Shown: piece by piece, positions 42,633-55,138 of the stretch | Position numbering within the stretch: the stretch's first letter is position 1 | Layout: each line of letters begins with the position of its first letter | NCBI RefSeq assembly: GCF_963675165.1 | Contig: NC_087386.1 | Coordinates: 4,284,169 to 4,348,168, forward strand | Length of the DNA stretch: 64,000 bases | Direction of reading: 5' to 3' | From: Halichondria panicea | Lineage: Eukaryota > Porifera > Demospongiae > Suberitida > Halichondriidae | Position numbers and translations under genes: made by a program | Notes under the pieces: generated by a model | The model's input: only the letters and a program-made list of their open reading frames with translations | Database searches by the model: none | Told to the model about the DNA's origin: nothing

Positions 42633-42728
42633 ATCATTCATCTTCGAGTGATGAGTATCTTTCAGCAGAAGAGCCCCCTTCAAGTGATGAGCATCATTCA
42701 GCAGAAGAGCCCCCACCGGTGCAATTAT
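42633..42728 (+). CDS. Locus E exon 4: acidic linker with internal repeat
   Basis: Between cattgtag and gtgagt, 32 codons, phase 1-1. It contains two copies of the unit SSDEYLSAEEPP / SSDEHHSAEEPP, then PVQL. A disordered acidic linker; no fold expected. Confidence 0.8.
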
Positions 42729-42839
42729 GTGAGTTTCTAATGCGCATAGTAATCATTTGTGATATGTACTACCGTTCAATCATTTGTGATGTACTACCAA
42801 CGGTATAGTACATATCACAAATGATTACTACTGTATACT

Positions 42840-45090
42840 CTTCCGAGATTACGCCCACCCCCACTTTTGAGAGAAAGTTTCTGCATTGGCTAATTTGCCT
42901 TGAGAATATGCCCACCAGAAAGTGATGCATTTATTTTGTCAGTGAGAGCAGAAAATGTTTAGCAGTTTATTGATTATAGCTCAGACAATTGTCTTGTGTG
43001 GTCGACAAAATCTAGCCCTTCGTGATCATCGTGATAGTGGTACAGATGCATGTAGAAGGTGCACAGTCGGCAAGCACAAACCATGGCAACTTTAGGGCCT
43101 TGATAAACTTACAAATTATCAGCTGGAGACACCACCCGTAGAGAACATCTCGAGAAGGCAGGTAGGAATGCCACTTAGATACATACCCTGACATACAAAA
43201 CCAGATCATCAGTATCCTTGGTGACCAAATCTGTGAGAAGATTTTAAGGAAGGTTCGTAGCAGTGCCTGATAGCAGATGAGGTCACTGATTGCTCCAACA
43301 GAGAACAACTCTGGCCTGAGGTATGTTGAGCCAGGGTCTTGTTTACAATTTAACCTGGTTCACATGGAAACCTCTATAAGAACAAAAACACAAAACTTAC
43401 AAGAAGTTGACTGCCAGCTTCGATCTGGGAGGCTTTGATTTCTATGATAAATTAAACATACCATGTAGATTACACCAATCCATTGTGACATACCGTAAAC
43501 ATCCATTAGCACGAGTATGTTGGTCATCTATCTATATAGATATACTCCTCTATACAGAAGTGCTTGCGCCCCAGACGATCCTGCTTGAGAGAAGCAACAT
43601 TTGATGCATTTTTCAAACAAATTAGCCGCTAAAGGGTATGCATTTTGTGTACTAGCTGCTTTGCTGCCTGCATAGGTAGATCTATATATAGGTATATATA
43701 TCAACTTTCCAAAGGCAAATAAACAATCAAAAACGGTAGCTGCTAGATGAACAAATACGATGCGCAGGAGTCAAGAATGTAAGACAACAATTTGGTTCAT
43801 TAAAAGTGTCCCTATGTACCTCTTCTGGGATGCAGTGAGAACAAGAACAACATTATAATGATTAACAAAACACAACACAGTCCATGCAGTTAGGCTGAGG
43901 AGTTGGCAGTGTTCATCTTAATGTATCGTTGTGTTGCCACAAGCTAGTGTGGAGATCAGTGTTTTGAGCAGAGTGAGGTATAATTATATATTGCAAATGT
44001 ACAAGTGTATACTGCGCCATCATCTAAACCTGTTCATATTTGTATAGCAGTGCAGACTGTCTTTTCTTCTGATACTCTAGAGTGATAGAAAGCAAGCACA
44101 CACTGTATATACGTATATAGCTTTCAGTTTCAAAACTGTTGTTGGTTGTCACTCTACTAGATCTTCTTCAAAAAGGTGCCTTCTACAAGCTCTACTGATT
44201 TTCTATTTGTCTTTTGGCCGTCTTTTTTCTCCTAACTGGTCCTCGACTTGGAAAAATGTTTTGATGCAGGTTCAGTGCTGCACATCGGTTACCAACTAAT
44301 ATTATGGATGGCAAGCACTTGCAGTTACAGTCACAGACTCCCTAGTATCATCAAAATAATTAGTGTCAGGCTTTGTAAAACAATTATACATACATGCCTG
44401 TATAATAGCTCTTTCCATCCGCCACACAATAATAATCCGTAGTGCATGCGTGGAACACAAAGCTGCATTGCTATAATTTATATTCTTTTGATCATAAACT
44501 TGTTTATAGATCTCTATTACCAACTGTACAGCCCTGACACCATCATCTCAAGTACAAACTCCAGTAATTCCAGACCCTGCATGTTCCTTTGACCAAGGAT
44601 TCAATAGCAGCTATGGGCACTTCAATGTCAGACTCTGCAACACTCGATATTTCTACACTGGAGTACCGTATATAGAGGGTAGTTTTCATGGGGCAAAATA
44701 TTCGTGGTTTTTGTGGTTGAAGGTCTGACCATGAATATTTACCAAAATGAAGCGACCTTGCTTACCTTTACCTGCAGTGCAAGCTCCAACCATGAAAATA
44801 TTATCTACAAAATGTCTCAATATTGCTGAACCACGAATATTATGTCCTCCGAAAATTACCCGCTATACGTTTTTTTGCAATGATTATAATTTTATGGGTT
44901 TTATGATTAAATTAATAATAATCAGGCTCAGCTATGAACCACCTCAATACTAATTAAGAATGCATGGTTTTATTTCCTAAGGTTTGCTGCATGCATGGCT
45001 TTCGAATGTTTTAAGAGAGCCATTTAATTTAATCATAGTTTACGAATTACGCTGCAGTGCATGAAGCTGTATATATACTTTTCAATTATA
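42840..45090. other. Locus E intron 4, repeats only
   Basis: No exon is recognised. It contains an inverted pair around 42752-42828 (CATTTGTGATATGTACTACC and its complement) and a TACCGTATA MITE at 44664-44869. The rest is unassigned. Confidence 0.45.
44664..44869. mobile_element. TACCGTATA...GGTAATTTTCG MITE, copy 3
   Basis: Same orientation and blocks as 22716-22922 (AAGCGACCTTGCTTACC, TGCAAGCTCCAACCATG), with more point changes; the last bases of the right end are lost. Confidence 0.82.
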
Positions 45091-45097
45091 CATGCAG

Positions 45098-45262
45098 CTG
45101 ATCTGCCGAGAGTAGGACTTCAAGAACGGTTTCTAGTGCCAGACCCTGTTCCATCTCAGCAGCCTACCGAGGGTTCACTAGTGCCAACTAGGACTTCATT
45201 ATCAGTAGCACTGGGTCCTCCTGGACCCTCACCAAGTATACCAACACTAGTAAATGAAAAAG
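45098..45262 (+). CDS. Locus E exon 5: proline-rich linker
   Basis: Between acatgcag and gtgact, 55 codons, phase 1-1. It encodes DLPRVGLQERFLVPDPVPSQ, then GSLVPTRTS and LGPPGPSPSIPTLV. A disordered spacer between the first and second death domains. Confidence 0.7.
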
Positions 45263-45871
45263 GTGACTGTAATACACAATAGTTTATATCGGCTTGAGAA
45301 TATACAGTTTCAATACTTACAATTGTACTGTATATATATTTATACATAGTTAGATGTATATACATGCAGGTCAGAATCTTCACTGCAATATTCTTACAAA
45401 ATTACATTATAATGCTACTTAAATATGGCCTTCAGTTGATTATAATTATATACTTAATTGTGTTACTCTACTACCGGAAACGTTATCAATTCGGCGAATT
45501 TATATAGGTGAGGTTTGCCAATTTATAAAGCGCAATGCCCTGGTAATGCGCACACATGCATGCACACGCATGCGTATACCATAGTTGCCCATGCACGTAC
45601 CTGATTCGCACAGTTGCAGGTGTGACACAGACAGAGGAGGGAGCTCTATGGATTCCTTTGAGTTTGAGAGCTGTGTGAGAGGCTATCACGCCTAGAGTAT
45701 AGATGGAGTAGTATAGGATAATCATTGATCTGCATGCAGAAAAGACATGCATGCATACTGAAACTCAATTGAATGCATTCGCACCTATATAATGCGCATT
45801 ATGTAACCTCAATATTGGCACTTTTTTGTGTCAAATTAGCAATAATAATTATGTTTTTTTTTTCTGTGCAG

Positions 45872-46195
45872 GTATTCTAATGCTAATGAAAAGACACAAT
45901 GTTACTGATAAGCAACTCAACACTGAATTACAGGAAGCTGATTTCTCCCACTTGGCTAAATATTTTGATAGGATTGAGCTCTATATTTACGAGATGGATT
46001 TAACTCCTTCAGAACAAGGTGATGTGCAACTGAAGGGAAATCACAACATTCAAGATGCAATGATTATGTGCTTGTCTTACTGGCGAAGACACAATCCTTC
46101 GAAAGCGACATACAAATCTCTGTTGAACATCTTAGTGAGTCTTGACCAAGGATTGATAGCTGATTACGTGTGTCAGTACTTGGCGCAGAAAAATG
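45872..46195 (+). CDS. Locus E exon 6: second death domain
   Basis: Between ttctgtgcag and gtgagt, 108 codons, phase 1-1. MKRHNVTDKQLNTELQEADF, IYEMDLTPSEQGDVQL, MIMCLSYWRRHNPSKATY and SLLNILVSLDQGLIADYVCQ give a complete death domain. It is a clear paralogue of the next exon and of the split domain of locus C. Confidence 0.9.
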
Positions 46196-46851
46196 GTGAG
46201 TATTATTTATAGCAAATGTTCACTTGAGCCTCGTTCACACGCACATGCAGATTAATGTTAATAGTGCTTGTTAATACTTTCCTCGCTTTAGCCGACTATA
46301 GGGGGCATGGCTATCGAAAAATCGCTGTATAGACACTGTGTTTGAGCATAGATTAAAGAGGAGAGTCCAAGCAGTGAGCCCCGCCCTTATTTCCTGCCCT
46401 CTTGGTGTTTAGCGAGCCCCAACCATCTGTCCTGCATTTGCCAACATGACGTGTCTATATTATAGGGTCTATTACTGAGATCATAGCTAGGTAGGAAGCT
46501 ACCTTTCAGAGGTAAAGCTAAAAAGAAAGAGCCGCACTTTAGCATGGACCAAGTTCCTGTACCTGGTGCATGTATATATATATATATATATATAGCTATA
46601 TCGAGTAGCATTTGTTGTCTTGATTGATATAATAATTACCCGAGGCGGGTTAGGGTTAGGCCTAACATATTTTCCAATGTACACATATTCTAGCAGCCAT
46701 TTTGGAATGATGATATCATATGATGTAACAGGTGGTGGTCCAATGGAAGCGCCAATAGTTGAACTTTCAGTACCTGCACTCAAATTGATACAATCACATT
46801 TAGTTTAGAAGATATTCACAAAAACGTAAAAAATCAAAAGTTCTACTCTCT

Positions 46852-47330
46852 TTGGTTGTTGCACTGTATGTTTTCTTGGATTTTAATTCGTGGATTTGCA
46901 AAATATGCTTCGTTCTCGAGTTATGCCTAGTTTTGCTTACTTGTAATGTTATTGCAGCTTTTTCAGAGAGTGCATGCGTAGAAAAACTTGTCCATGGAGT
47001 GTTGCTACTCTACTTAGTAATTAGCTCTGCACTAGAACGCTAGCTATTGGTAGCTGCAAGAGTGAGAAGAGAGCTGCAAGGCAGGCTCTACTGTACTGGT
47101 GCAGGAGCCATTACTATGATTTTATCTTGTAAACTGTGTATTTTTGTCATCCTTTTTAGCATCAATCATGGTCGATAATTTCCCATTCTTTGAGTTTCCC
47201 TGTGATTATATTATATGCAGCAAAATTACCGTACGAACATTATGATATCTATGTGTATTAGCAATAATTATAGCTAGTATATTATGTTATCTAGCTTTTT
47301 GACACATCCACCAAAGCATCAGCACCCACG
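46852..47330 (+). mobile_element. TGCCTCGGTG-family MITE, 5'-truncated
   Basis: Contains GATTTGCAAAATATGCTTCG, GAGTGTTGCTACTCTACTTAG, GCAAGAGTGAGAAGAGAGCTG and runs to CCACCAAAGCATCAGCACCC. The tandem unit described at 941-1140 follows, with two copies. Confidence 0.7.
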
Positions 47331-47938
47331 TCACTGTACTTTCATTATACAAGAGTAGCTGAATAGCAATAGAAGCTATCGGCTAATCCACCGAGGCATC
47401 TGCACCCGCTGTACTTTCATTATAGAAGAGGAGCTTAATAAAAACAGAAGCTATCGGCTAATTGGGTATTGATATCCAAGTAGAAGCGTAGATCTACAAT
47501 GTATAATTTTTTGCACTTCCTGTCAATGAAAGGGGTGGGTCTGCAATGAAGTCAGAGGCTGCCGGTAGTGTACATGCATGCAACTTTGCAGCTCTTTTAT
47601 AACTCTTGTATAGCTAACAAACAGCTATATTATATATATAGCGCTTTAGTGCAAGGCTAACTTGTAAGTTGAATAAACATTTTGTGCAAACAGATGTGAA
47701 GATTCTAAAGAAACGCAACAGCCTTCACTGTAAGTCAAACTAGCCGTAACTTGAGCTAAATCCACGTATCAAAATCCAAGAGAACATGACTAGAAGCTGT
47801 TAGTTTTCGTCTCATTGCAATCGTTGAGCAGTTACAGCTGGAATACATACACATGCACACACACACAGCTTTACCGTATCTCTCGTGCGGCTATACCTCG
47901 AGGCATGTTTATATTAATGCTTATAATTTCTGTTGCAG
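47331..47938 (+). repeat. Duplicated block upstream of death-domain exon (copy of ~1020-1608)
   Basis: The tandem repeat end, the GCGCTTTAGTGCAAGGC family-1 element and the CTATACCTCGAGGCATGTTTATATTAAT intron end match the region upstream of 1609 at high identity. This fixes one edge of the segmental duplication between loci A and E. Confidence 0.8.
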
Positions 47939-48271
47939 TACCTGGGCCATTAACTATTCAGCAGCTAAGAGAAAAATACAATGTCACTATTGAGCAACTT
48001 AACAGTGAAATAGAGGAAAAGGACATTCCCTACTTGGCTGAGAATTTTGACAGGATTGAGTATTACTTCCATTTGATGAACTTGACTGAGAGTGAAAAAA
48101 CAGATTTACAAAATGAAAATTGCAATCAAATTGCAATGATTAATTGCTTATCTTTTTGGCGAGGGCACAATCCTTCTGAAGCAACATACATGTCTCTACT
48201 GAATATCTTACTGCGTCTTGGCGAAGGAGAGATAGCTTATAATGTCTGTCAGTATTTGGCTGAACATATTG
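47939..48271 (+). CDS. Locus E exon 7: third death domain
   Basis: Between tgttgcag and gtgagt, 111 codons, phase 1-1. QQLREKYNVTIEQLNSEIEE, YYFHLMNLTESEKTDL, CLSFWRGHNPSEATYMSLLN and LRLGEGEIAYNVCQYLAEHI form a complete death domain. The copy in locus A (1609-1820) is broken. The exon joins in frame to PKQESESLTKAL of the next exon. Confidence 0.92.
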
Positions 48272-48758
48272 GTGAGTACGTTTTTTTATACTGGCAATTG
48301 CATGCCTATAATTATTGCCTATAATTATATTATTATAGCATGCGTACAATGTACCTGTTAGTAAGCGCATGCGCCTATAGGGAAAAGAGCAGGCCTATGC
48401 GCCTATTATCCGGATGTGCTTATAGAAAGTAACCACGCCCACGACGTTTCAATGAAGCATTAGCTAGCTCGATCGTTTGTCTGCAAGAGGTCTATAGTCA
48501 TATCTGTGACAGCAGTAACACAACTACCGGTAGTGAAAGAGACTTAACAATAAAGAGTGTGGAGACCAGTTGTTGGGCATAAAACTGTGCAGAAAACCAT
48601 GCGCCTTCTCTCCAGGCTTCTTGGTCTGCTAACAGGTATGCGCCTATTCGATAATGTGCGCTTATTAACCAAGTACCCTTATTAACCGGTAGTTATAGAG
48701 TGGGCAATAATATAATAATTAAACAACGCACGTATATCCATCTACTCACGATATGCAG
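48272..48758 (+). other. Locus E intron 7
   Basis: 487 nt between gtgagt and atatgcag. It includes GCGCATGCGCCTATAGGG- and GCGCCTATTATCCGG-type short repeats but no exon. Confidence 0.6.
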
Positions 48759-50417
48759 GCCCTAAACAAGAAAGTGAATCTCTTACAAAAGCTCTGAATC
48801 CAAACTTGAGCCACTCATCTGCTTCACCAATTTTAAATGTTAAGGCAAGCTATATACGCTTTGCTTGTAATTGTAGTCGCTGCTCCATTTTTGATTATGT
48901 ATTAGGAAAAAAATGTCCTGATCAAAATGAATTTCCTTTCTTCAAAATTGGTTTTAGTGAAGAATCAGTGTCTGATGATGAATTGTCTGATGATGTGATC
49001 TACGATATAAGGAAGTTCAAGAAATCTCTGCTAGACCAATCAAGAAACATGCATGTTAAATTTTCTGATTTAATGTTTGACACGTTTACGACTTTAGCAG
49101 ATCCGACTCTGCACTATGATGATATTACAAATGTGAAGCATTATCTAGAGCTACTCTTTTGCCCTGATGAGCATTTTCCACAAGTTTCTCGGGAAGCAGT
49201 ATCTGGTGATTTAAGCTCTGTGCAAGATTTTCCTAGCCTTAGTATATTTTTAAACAACAGATATTGTACTTGGTATAACTATAAGCTGCTACTACTCTTA
49301 AGAAAAAAGTTTCTTTATTCTTCAACGGATTCTTCTACAGAAGATTTTGAAATGAATAAATATGAGAGTGCATTCAAAGACTTTGTATATCGTGCATGTT
49401 TTCTCTATTTAAACAATGTAGGCGATACCCCGGAATATCAAACTGTCGTCATTTGCAAGGTTGATATCGATTTTAATAAAATTTCACAACTGCAAATCGA
49501 AGATTTATGGAATGTTTTTACTGATATTATTGGTTTGTCTAAGTATCATCTCATGTTCAATGAAGCCAGAAAAGGTTGCACTGAAATCGTATTTCGAGCA
49601 CCCCATTACATCACAGAGTTAAAGATCTTGTCAGCATTTCAGTTGCGTAGCTTAAGAAAGCACGATATTATTGCTGTCAGAATTGGTGATCGGCATCTCT
49701 TTAGACATGATCATGACTTACTCATCACTTGTGAAAAGAAGTTGGAACTTTTACACGTAATTGATGTTGGCGTAAGTCCGTGCACTCTATGGAGGGGGTT
49801 GCATAGTGGTCAACCATGCACTGTTTTAAAATGTGAGGCAGAAGAAACCAAATCAAGCTTCACTGAGTACGCTCACTACATTCTGGAAAACAAACACGAG
49901 CATGTAGTGAAAGGCGGTTGCATCCATACGGATGACGAGCTTTCACATAATCCAATAATTGTACTCAAAGAAGTTCAATTGCAGACAATCAATGATTATC
50001 TTTCTTCATCTCGTAGTGCCTTGTCTGAAATGGAACAGCTTTCATTTTTATTAGACATTGCTAAGGGCTTTGCTAGTCTACAGAATGATACTTCTGCCTA
50101 TTTCAGAGGAACTGAAAACTCAGTTTTTGTACACGTTGAAGAAAGTATTGTCAACTTAACTGCACAGTTTTTTCCTCTGTATAAGCAATCATACTTTCCA
50201 CGTGCTCAGGAGTACGCAGCCGCAGTATCTTCAGCAGATTTGACATGGCTTAAAACAACAACTATTTTGTTGCATCATGACAGTAATGATGAAAAATCCG
50301 AGCTACCCGGGAGTCACGTGCTATACAACATTTTTAAGCACAAATGGTTGTCTGACGATGAGCGTTTACGTCCTCATAATGTATCGGAAGTTACTAAAGA
50401 AATTGAATACATTCTAG
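48759..50417 (+). CDS. Locus E exon 8: alpha/beta module plus degenerate kinase-like domain
   Basis: A 1659-nt, phase 1-1 exon, paralogous to 3087-4706. It has the paired cysteines FACNCSRCS, the alpha/beta module (FKDFVYRACFLYLNN, GCTEIVFRAPHYI, LSAFQLRSLRKHDIIAV) and the pseudokinase-like part (QLSFLLDIAKGFASLQ, HKWLSDDERLRPHNVSEV). HRD and DFG are absent here too, so the loss predates the duplication. The first ~330 residues differ substantially from locus A; from about position 49800 the copies become almost identical at DNA level, including silent sites. Confidence 0.86.
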
Positions 50418-50464
50418 GTAAGTCAAGATAATTATTGTTCACATGTGCTAATGTTTCACCGTAG

Positions 50465-52356
50465 AATTGGAGAAGACGAGGCTAGATATGATTGATGTGG
50501 TAAGCAACTCGAAGTTTCAGGAAGTATCACATTTGAATATGATCCTTATCGGGCACACTGGAGTCGGAAAGACCTCAATTCGAAAGCATCTACAAAACCT
50601 TTTATTTGCCAAGAATGAAACCAGTACTATCCTATTTGAACATGAGCTTCTATTTGTACAAACAGTTGAATTGTTACCTGATTCCAACATCCCAGTTTTC
50701 CAACGTAATGATGCTGTATACAGTAGTGAGCAGGATAAGGTATTTCTTACTTTGTGGGACACAGGGGGCCAGCCAATGTTTCAGGATCTTCTCCCTTGCT
50801 TCGCCAAATTCAGATCCATTTATGGCATTGTGTTTCGTATCAGTGATTTTTCGGATGATTCTAACGCTGTTACAAGACCCACCTGTCCACTTGAGAGCGA
50901 AAGTGAATCTCCGTATACTTGCAAAGAGTACATTAAACGATGCCTTGCTTTTTTGGAGTTCTTTGCATTTGATATGAATCAAAGGTTTATTCAACTACCT
51001 GATGAAGTAAAAAATGCATTGTTTCAAAATGCTGCTGATGATATAAACCTCTTTCCTAAAGTCGCTTTAATTGGAACTTTTAAGGACGAGATGATGATTC
51101 AAGACAATGAAATAAAAGGAAAGTATAATGATTTCAAGAAAAATTTGCTTCAAACTGAAAGGTCCCTTCGCCCAAGCTATGATGACACTGTATTTGAAGT
51201 AGACAACACCAAATCAGGAGATTTCTGTGAAGACCCTGGAATTAAAGATTTACGTGAGAAAATAATAACGGAAACACAGCTCACAAAGACAAAGATACCT
51301 TTGAAATGGATTGCATACAAACTTGACTTGGAAAATGAATCACGATTACAACAGCCCTGCACAGGCATTATAACCCTTAGTAAAGCTAACGAAATAGCAA
51401 AGAAGCATCAAATCAGCTCAAGTGCAGCTCTAAGTTATTTCCATGAACTAGGAATATTTCTGTGGTACCGTGAGACAGAATCTCTTAACAGTTATGTGAT
51501 AGTGGAATCAAGACATCTGCTATCTATTCTAGGCACTCTTCTTAACCCCAAAACATTCATTATTTTCCCTGGTGAATGGAAAAACCTTCAGGAACATGGC
51601 TTACTGAGTAATGATGTCGGTCTTACACTTCTTGATGAGACTATGAGCAGGACAGGGGTTGATCGTGAATGGATTTTTAGCTTCTTTAGAGAGCACCACC
51701 TAATAATGAACTTGTCAGCTGAAGGCTACTTCATTCCCTCTTTGCTTCAAGTACTCCCAATTTGTTCAAATCCTTTCCACATCTGTGATCCGATTTGTTC
51801 AAATCGTTTCCACAAATGTGATGCAAACTGTTCTATGTGCACCCTCCTCCCACAAGCCAAGGATATGGAAGTAGCCCCATTATTTTTAGTGCCTAAGTGT
51901 AAGTGCATACCACCTGGCTTTTTCCCTCGACACTAATGACAATGCTTGCTGGAATTCAAGGCGGCGAGATAATTTGGAAGATATCAGTAAGCACGATGAG
52001 CTGCAAAAATGTGGTTTCATTTATTGTAGGTGGTAACGCTTTCCTTGTTTTCACTGAATTCATTGATTGTATTCGAATCTACTGTACTTCTGTTCCTAGT
52101 GCAAGTATTTCACAATCACTGTGTAGAGGCATCTTGCGTCAAATAAGAGCCCAAATTGAGCGGTTCTTTTTGGAGAGTAGTAGCCTTCCAATCATAATTA
52201 CATTCGCTTGTCCTTGCTCCAAGTCCCTTCATTTTTTACCTTCTGTGCCGGCTAACTCGCATGATAAAGTGATTTGTACTGAGTACCCAGGATATGTTTT
52301 TGAACCTTGTGAAAGTCATCTGAAGTGGCTACAAAAGAAAATTGCTTCAGACAGAG
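50465..52356 (+). CDS. Locus E exon 9: Roc-COR, with a 2-bp frameshift
   Basis: The acceptor tttcaccgtag and donor gtaagt give a 1892-nt exon; the intact paralogue is a multiple of three. The Roc motifs are GHTGVGKT, LWDTGGQP and GTFKDE. In COR there is a 10-residue duplication absent from locus A (CSNPFHICD repeated as CSNRFHKCD). At about 51932 the bases ac are added (CTCGACACTAATG against CTCGACTAATG), which shifts the frame to an immediate stop. The rest of the exon is open in the shifted frame and otherwise conserved, so the change is recent or an error. If real, the product ends inside COR. Confidence 0.88.
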
Positions 52357-52415
52357 GTAAGTTTAAAATTTATACATGCAACAGAAATATAGAAATGTAC
52401 ATACCTCATGCGCAG

Positions 52416-54254
52416 ATGCTGAAGAACAGCTCAAAATTGCCCTGAAAGAAGGAGGAGTGGACGTACTTGTATCAACAGTGCTTTTTGTGGGATCTAACTT
52501 TTCTGATCAGATTGTAATGGAATCTGGTTCGACATGTATTTCCAGGTTTTTCATTCTGGAAGACAACAACTTAAAATTGTTACAATCTGAAACTGTAGAA
52601 GCATTTTTAGCGAATAACGCAGCCGAGTTAAAGCAAAAGTTTCCGTTATCAGCTAGTGATCAAGATCAAGATAGTTTACCTGATCCACCCAAGACAGAAG
52701 CCTCTGCAAATGATTTGTCAGAATCGAAGGATAACTTGCCCAAGGCTGAAACGTCAGCAAATGATTTATCAGAATCGAAAGATTTCTTGCCACACGAACA
52801 ACACAGTCCACTTATAGCTTATGCTGTCAATGAACCACAGCAAAATGCTGGAAATGATGAACGGCGTATTACGAAACATATGCCACTCGACCCAAGTGAG
52901 GAACATAGCTCACCTGTTATTGATTCGATGCATATCCCGACTGATCAGCTAACAGACAATAAAAGCCGCATAGTCACATTAATGCAAGGTGCTAGTGATG
53001 AGCTACAAAGTCTCCATTTAATTCATGCAGTGGAGTGTAAGCATTCTCTTATCTTAAGCATTTTACCGTTGCTTACTCCGCAACTATCATCTTTCGGTAT
53101 TCTTGATGTTCAGTTCAGAGCGGAGATGCTTGAACATTTCCCAGATATTTCTGAAAAATGGATAGTAATGGCTCCATTATTGATGAGTAAAATTTCACAA
53201 AATAAAATTGATCTTGTAGAAAACAGGCATACATTTGCTTCGGATTTCTCTGGTGAAGTTAATCAAGAAGAAGTTTTTAAAGTTTTGGGGACTTTGCGGA
53301 GCATAAACAAAGAACAGATTCCTTATTCTTGGTTTTATCTCTGGAATTCTGTTAAAAACACACTTCAACTAAACAATTCAAAAGTGATTACTCTTGATAA
53401 GGTTATTCACATTTCAGATACTTGTGGTATCCAGCCTGGTCAGCAGCTAAAGGACGCTCTTGCATATCTACATAAATCTAATCTACTAATCTACTTTAGT
53501 GATATTCTTCCCAACTTTATTTTTGAAGACGTCTCCTTGCTAATGTCTTTATTGATCTCTTTAATCGGAAACATTAGAAGTACTGGACTGCTTACATACG
53601 CTAACTTTTATGATGTTCAAGGTGTTTATGACAGTGCTTTTACACATGATAATGCTATAAAGCTACTCAAAGGGTTATGCTTACTCTCTCAAATTAGCTC
53701 GCATCAGTTCTTAATGCCGTGTGTTCTCATAACACTTTTAAGCCCTCAAGATTTGAGTAACTATTGCAAAGAACCCAGGGACTCTTGTCTTGTAGTTCAA
53801 CACCCAATGGCTACCAACGTTTTTGGATTCTTAATCTGCTTCGTAACGTCTCAAGAAAACAGTGACTTCTGGCCATGGAGAATACGCACAGATCTCAATA
53901 AGGGAGATCCGGTTTGTGTATATAAAAATTGTGCACAATTTTCTCTGCCTGGGTATGATTGTACAATAACACTATTTGCATATAGCTCTAGTATTAAGAT
54001 ATATACCGAGTACAAGGATTATCAACCACCTTTATCTCTGATCAAGACGACTGTGATTCTTGGGATTGAAAAAGCATGCGAAAGTTATCATTACGCAATG
54101 AAACCGTTGACTTGTGATATTGGCTTTACTTGCACTTGTGGCTCCACAGACATAGAACATAACATGATTTGGTGTGAACAAAGTTGGATATGTTCTTTCA
54201 ACCCAGAGCAATCTTTTAAGCTTTCACAATCACAACAACGCTGGTTTGATGAAG
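52416..54254 (+). CDS. Locus E exon 10: linker repeats and second COR-like region
   Basis: A phase 1-1 exon of 1839 nt after a 59-nt intron. The linker has two units of the PKAETSANDLSESKD repeat where locus A has three. The second COR-like region opens IPYSWFYLWNSVKNTLQ, has LPNFIFEDVSLLMSL, and ends SQSQQRWFDEG. The frame is open throughout. Similarity to locus A is high in the first 250 nt and lower after that. Confidence 0.86.
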
Positions 54255-54362
54255 GTATAATTATATATATACCTATGTATAAGTAAAATTATTACACCAT
54301 GCAAGTGGCAGTTGTATAGCCTATATAGAGATACGCACATACCAAATTTGTTTACTTTTTAG

Positions 54363-54644
54363 GTATCTCTTCAGATGATGATTCCATAACAGTAAACAGC
54401 CTTTTTAGAAAGTTCTTAGCTCGATATGAAGTATGGTATAAAGTGGGAATGGAACTTGGTCTTGACACTCCAACACTATCACAAATATCATTGAGGTACC
54501 AGAAGAACCCGAGTCTTGCCTTAATGGAAGCTGTCAGACAGTGGTTCAAGAAAACTGATAATCCATCTCTTGACCTAGCCTCCTTCACTGCACTCTATGA
54601 GGAAGTGCGGCCTGGGATCGAGGCTACTCTTGACCGTGAACAAG
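54363..54644 (+). CDS. Locus E exon 11: death domain carrying an in-frame transposon insertion
   Basis: Between ctttttag and gtaatt, 94 codons, phase 1-1. DDDSITVNSLFRKFLARYEV, GMELGLDTPTLSQISL and ALMEAVRQWFKK define the death domain. The last 20 residues before LDREQG come from a 51-bp element plus its 9-bp target duplication (54576-54635), absent in locus A. The insertion keeps the frame and replaces the end of helix 5 and the last helix with ASFTALYEEVRPGIEAT. If the donor is ignored, the ORF stops two codons on. The next exon with a compatible acceptor and phase is the RIG-I-like exon. Confidence 0.85.
54576..54626. mobile_element. 51-bp TAGCCTCC...GAGGCTA element inside coding exon
   Basis: The ends are TAGCCTCCTTCAC and TGCGGCCTGGGATCGAGGCTA, as in the 48-bp element at 2310-2357. 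CTCTTGACC occurs immediately on both sides (54567-54575 and 54627-54635). Locus A shows the unfilled site as CTCTTGGAC. Confidence 0.92.
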
Positions 54645-54905
54645 GTAATTGATAAATAAGCTTTGAATTTGCAAAATTAAAGGTATATTATTATCAGTAG
54701 TGATATAATAATGAAAGCACCGCGGATGCTGCTGCCTCGGTGGAAGTGTCAAATCTACATAATATAAAGCTACTAACTATAGCTATTACAGAGTTTTCAG
54801 GTTGCTTGATTGCTATAAGGTCACCTAAGGTGGATGCACATGCTCATTAATTTGCTCAGTCAGCACAGTAGCGGTGCAAGTCTTGACAATACATGTAGTC
54901 TCAGT

Positions 54906-55039
54906 CAGAAGAGGTCAGACATGCGTGCACGAATCACTACAAGTTCAGTGCATTGATGTCATTGCGGTCACATGATAATGTCCAGGCCAAATGCACTAAA
55001 CTTGTAGTGATTCGTTCATGCATGTCGGACCTCCTTTGA
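54906..55039. mobile_element. Small hAT-like foldback MITE
   Basis: CAGAAGAGGTCAGACATGC and GCATGTCGGACCTCCTTTGA are near-complementary ends; ACGAATCACTACAAGTT occurs as an inverted pair inside. Flanks GTCTCAGT and GTCTCGTT may be a decayed 8-bp duplication. Confidence 0.65.
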
Positions 55040-55138
55040 GTCTCGTTCTATTCTACAAAGCAAAGATGGAGAAAAAAAAGGGGATCAACCTGCTGAAGTC
55101 AATTTTAAGTAATTTCTCGGTGTTCCAAAGAATCTTGA

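Noticed and set aside
43012..43308. 98-codon minus-strand ORF in locus E intron 4
   Set aside because: No recognisable domain and no clear splice sites.
46646..46668. GGGTTAGGGTTAGG telomere-like motif
   Set aside because: Only two units, internal, and without other subtelomeric features.
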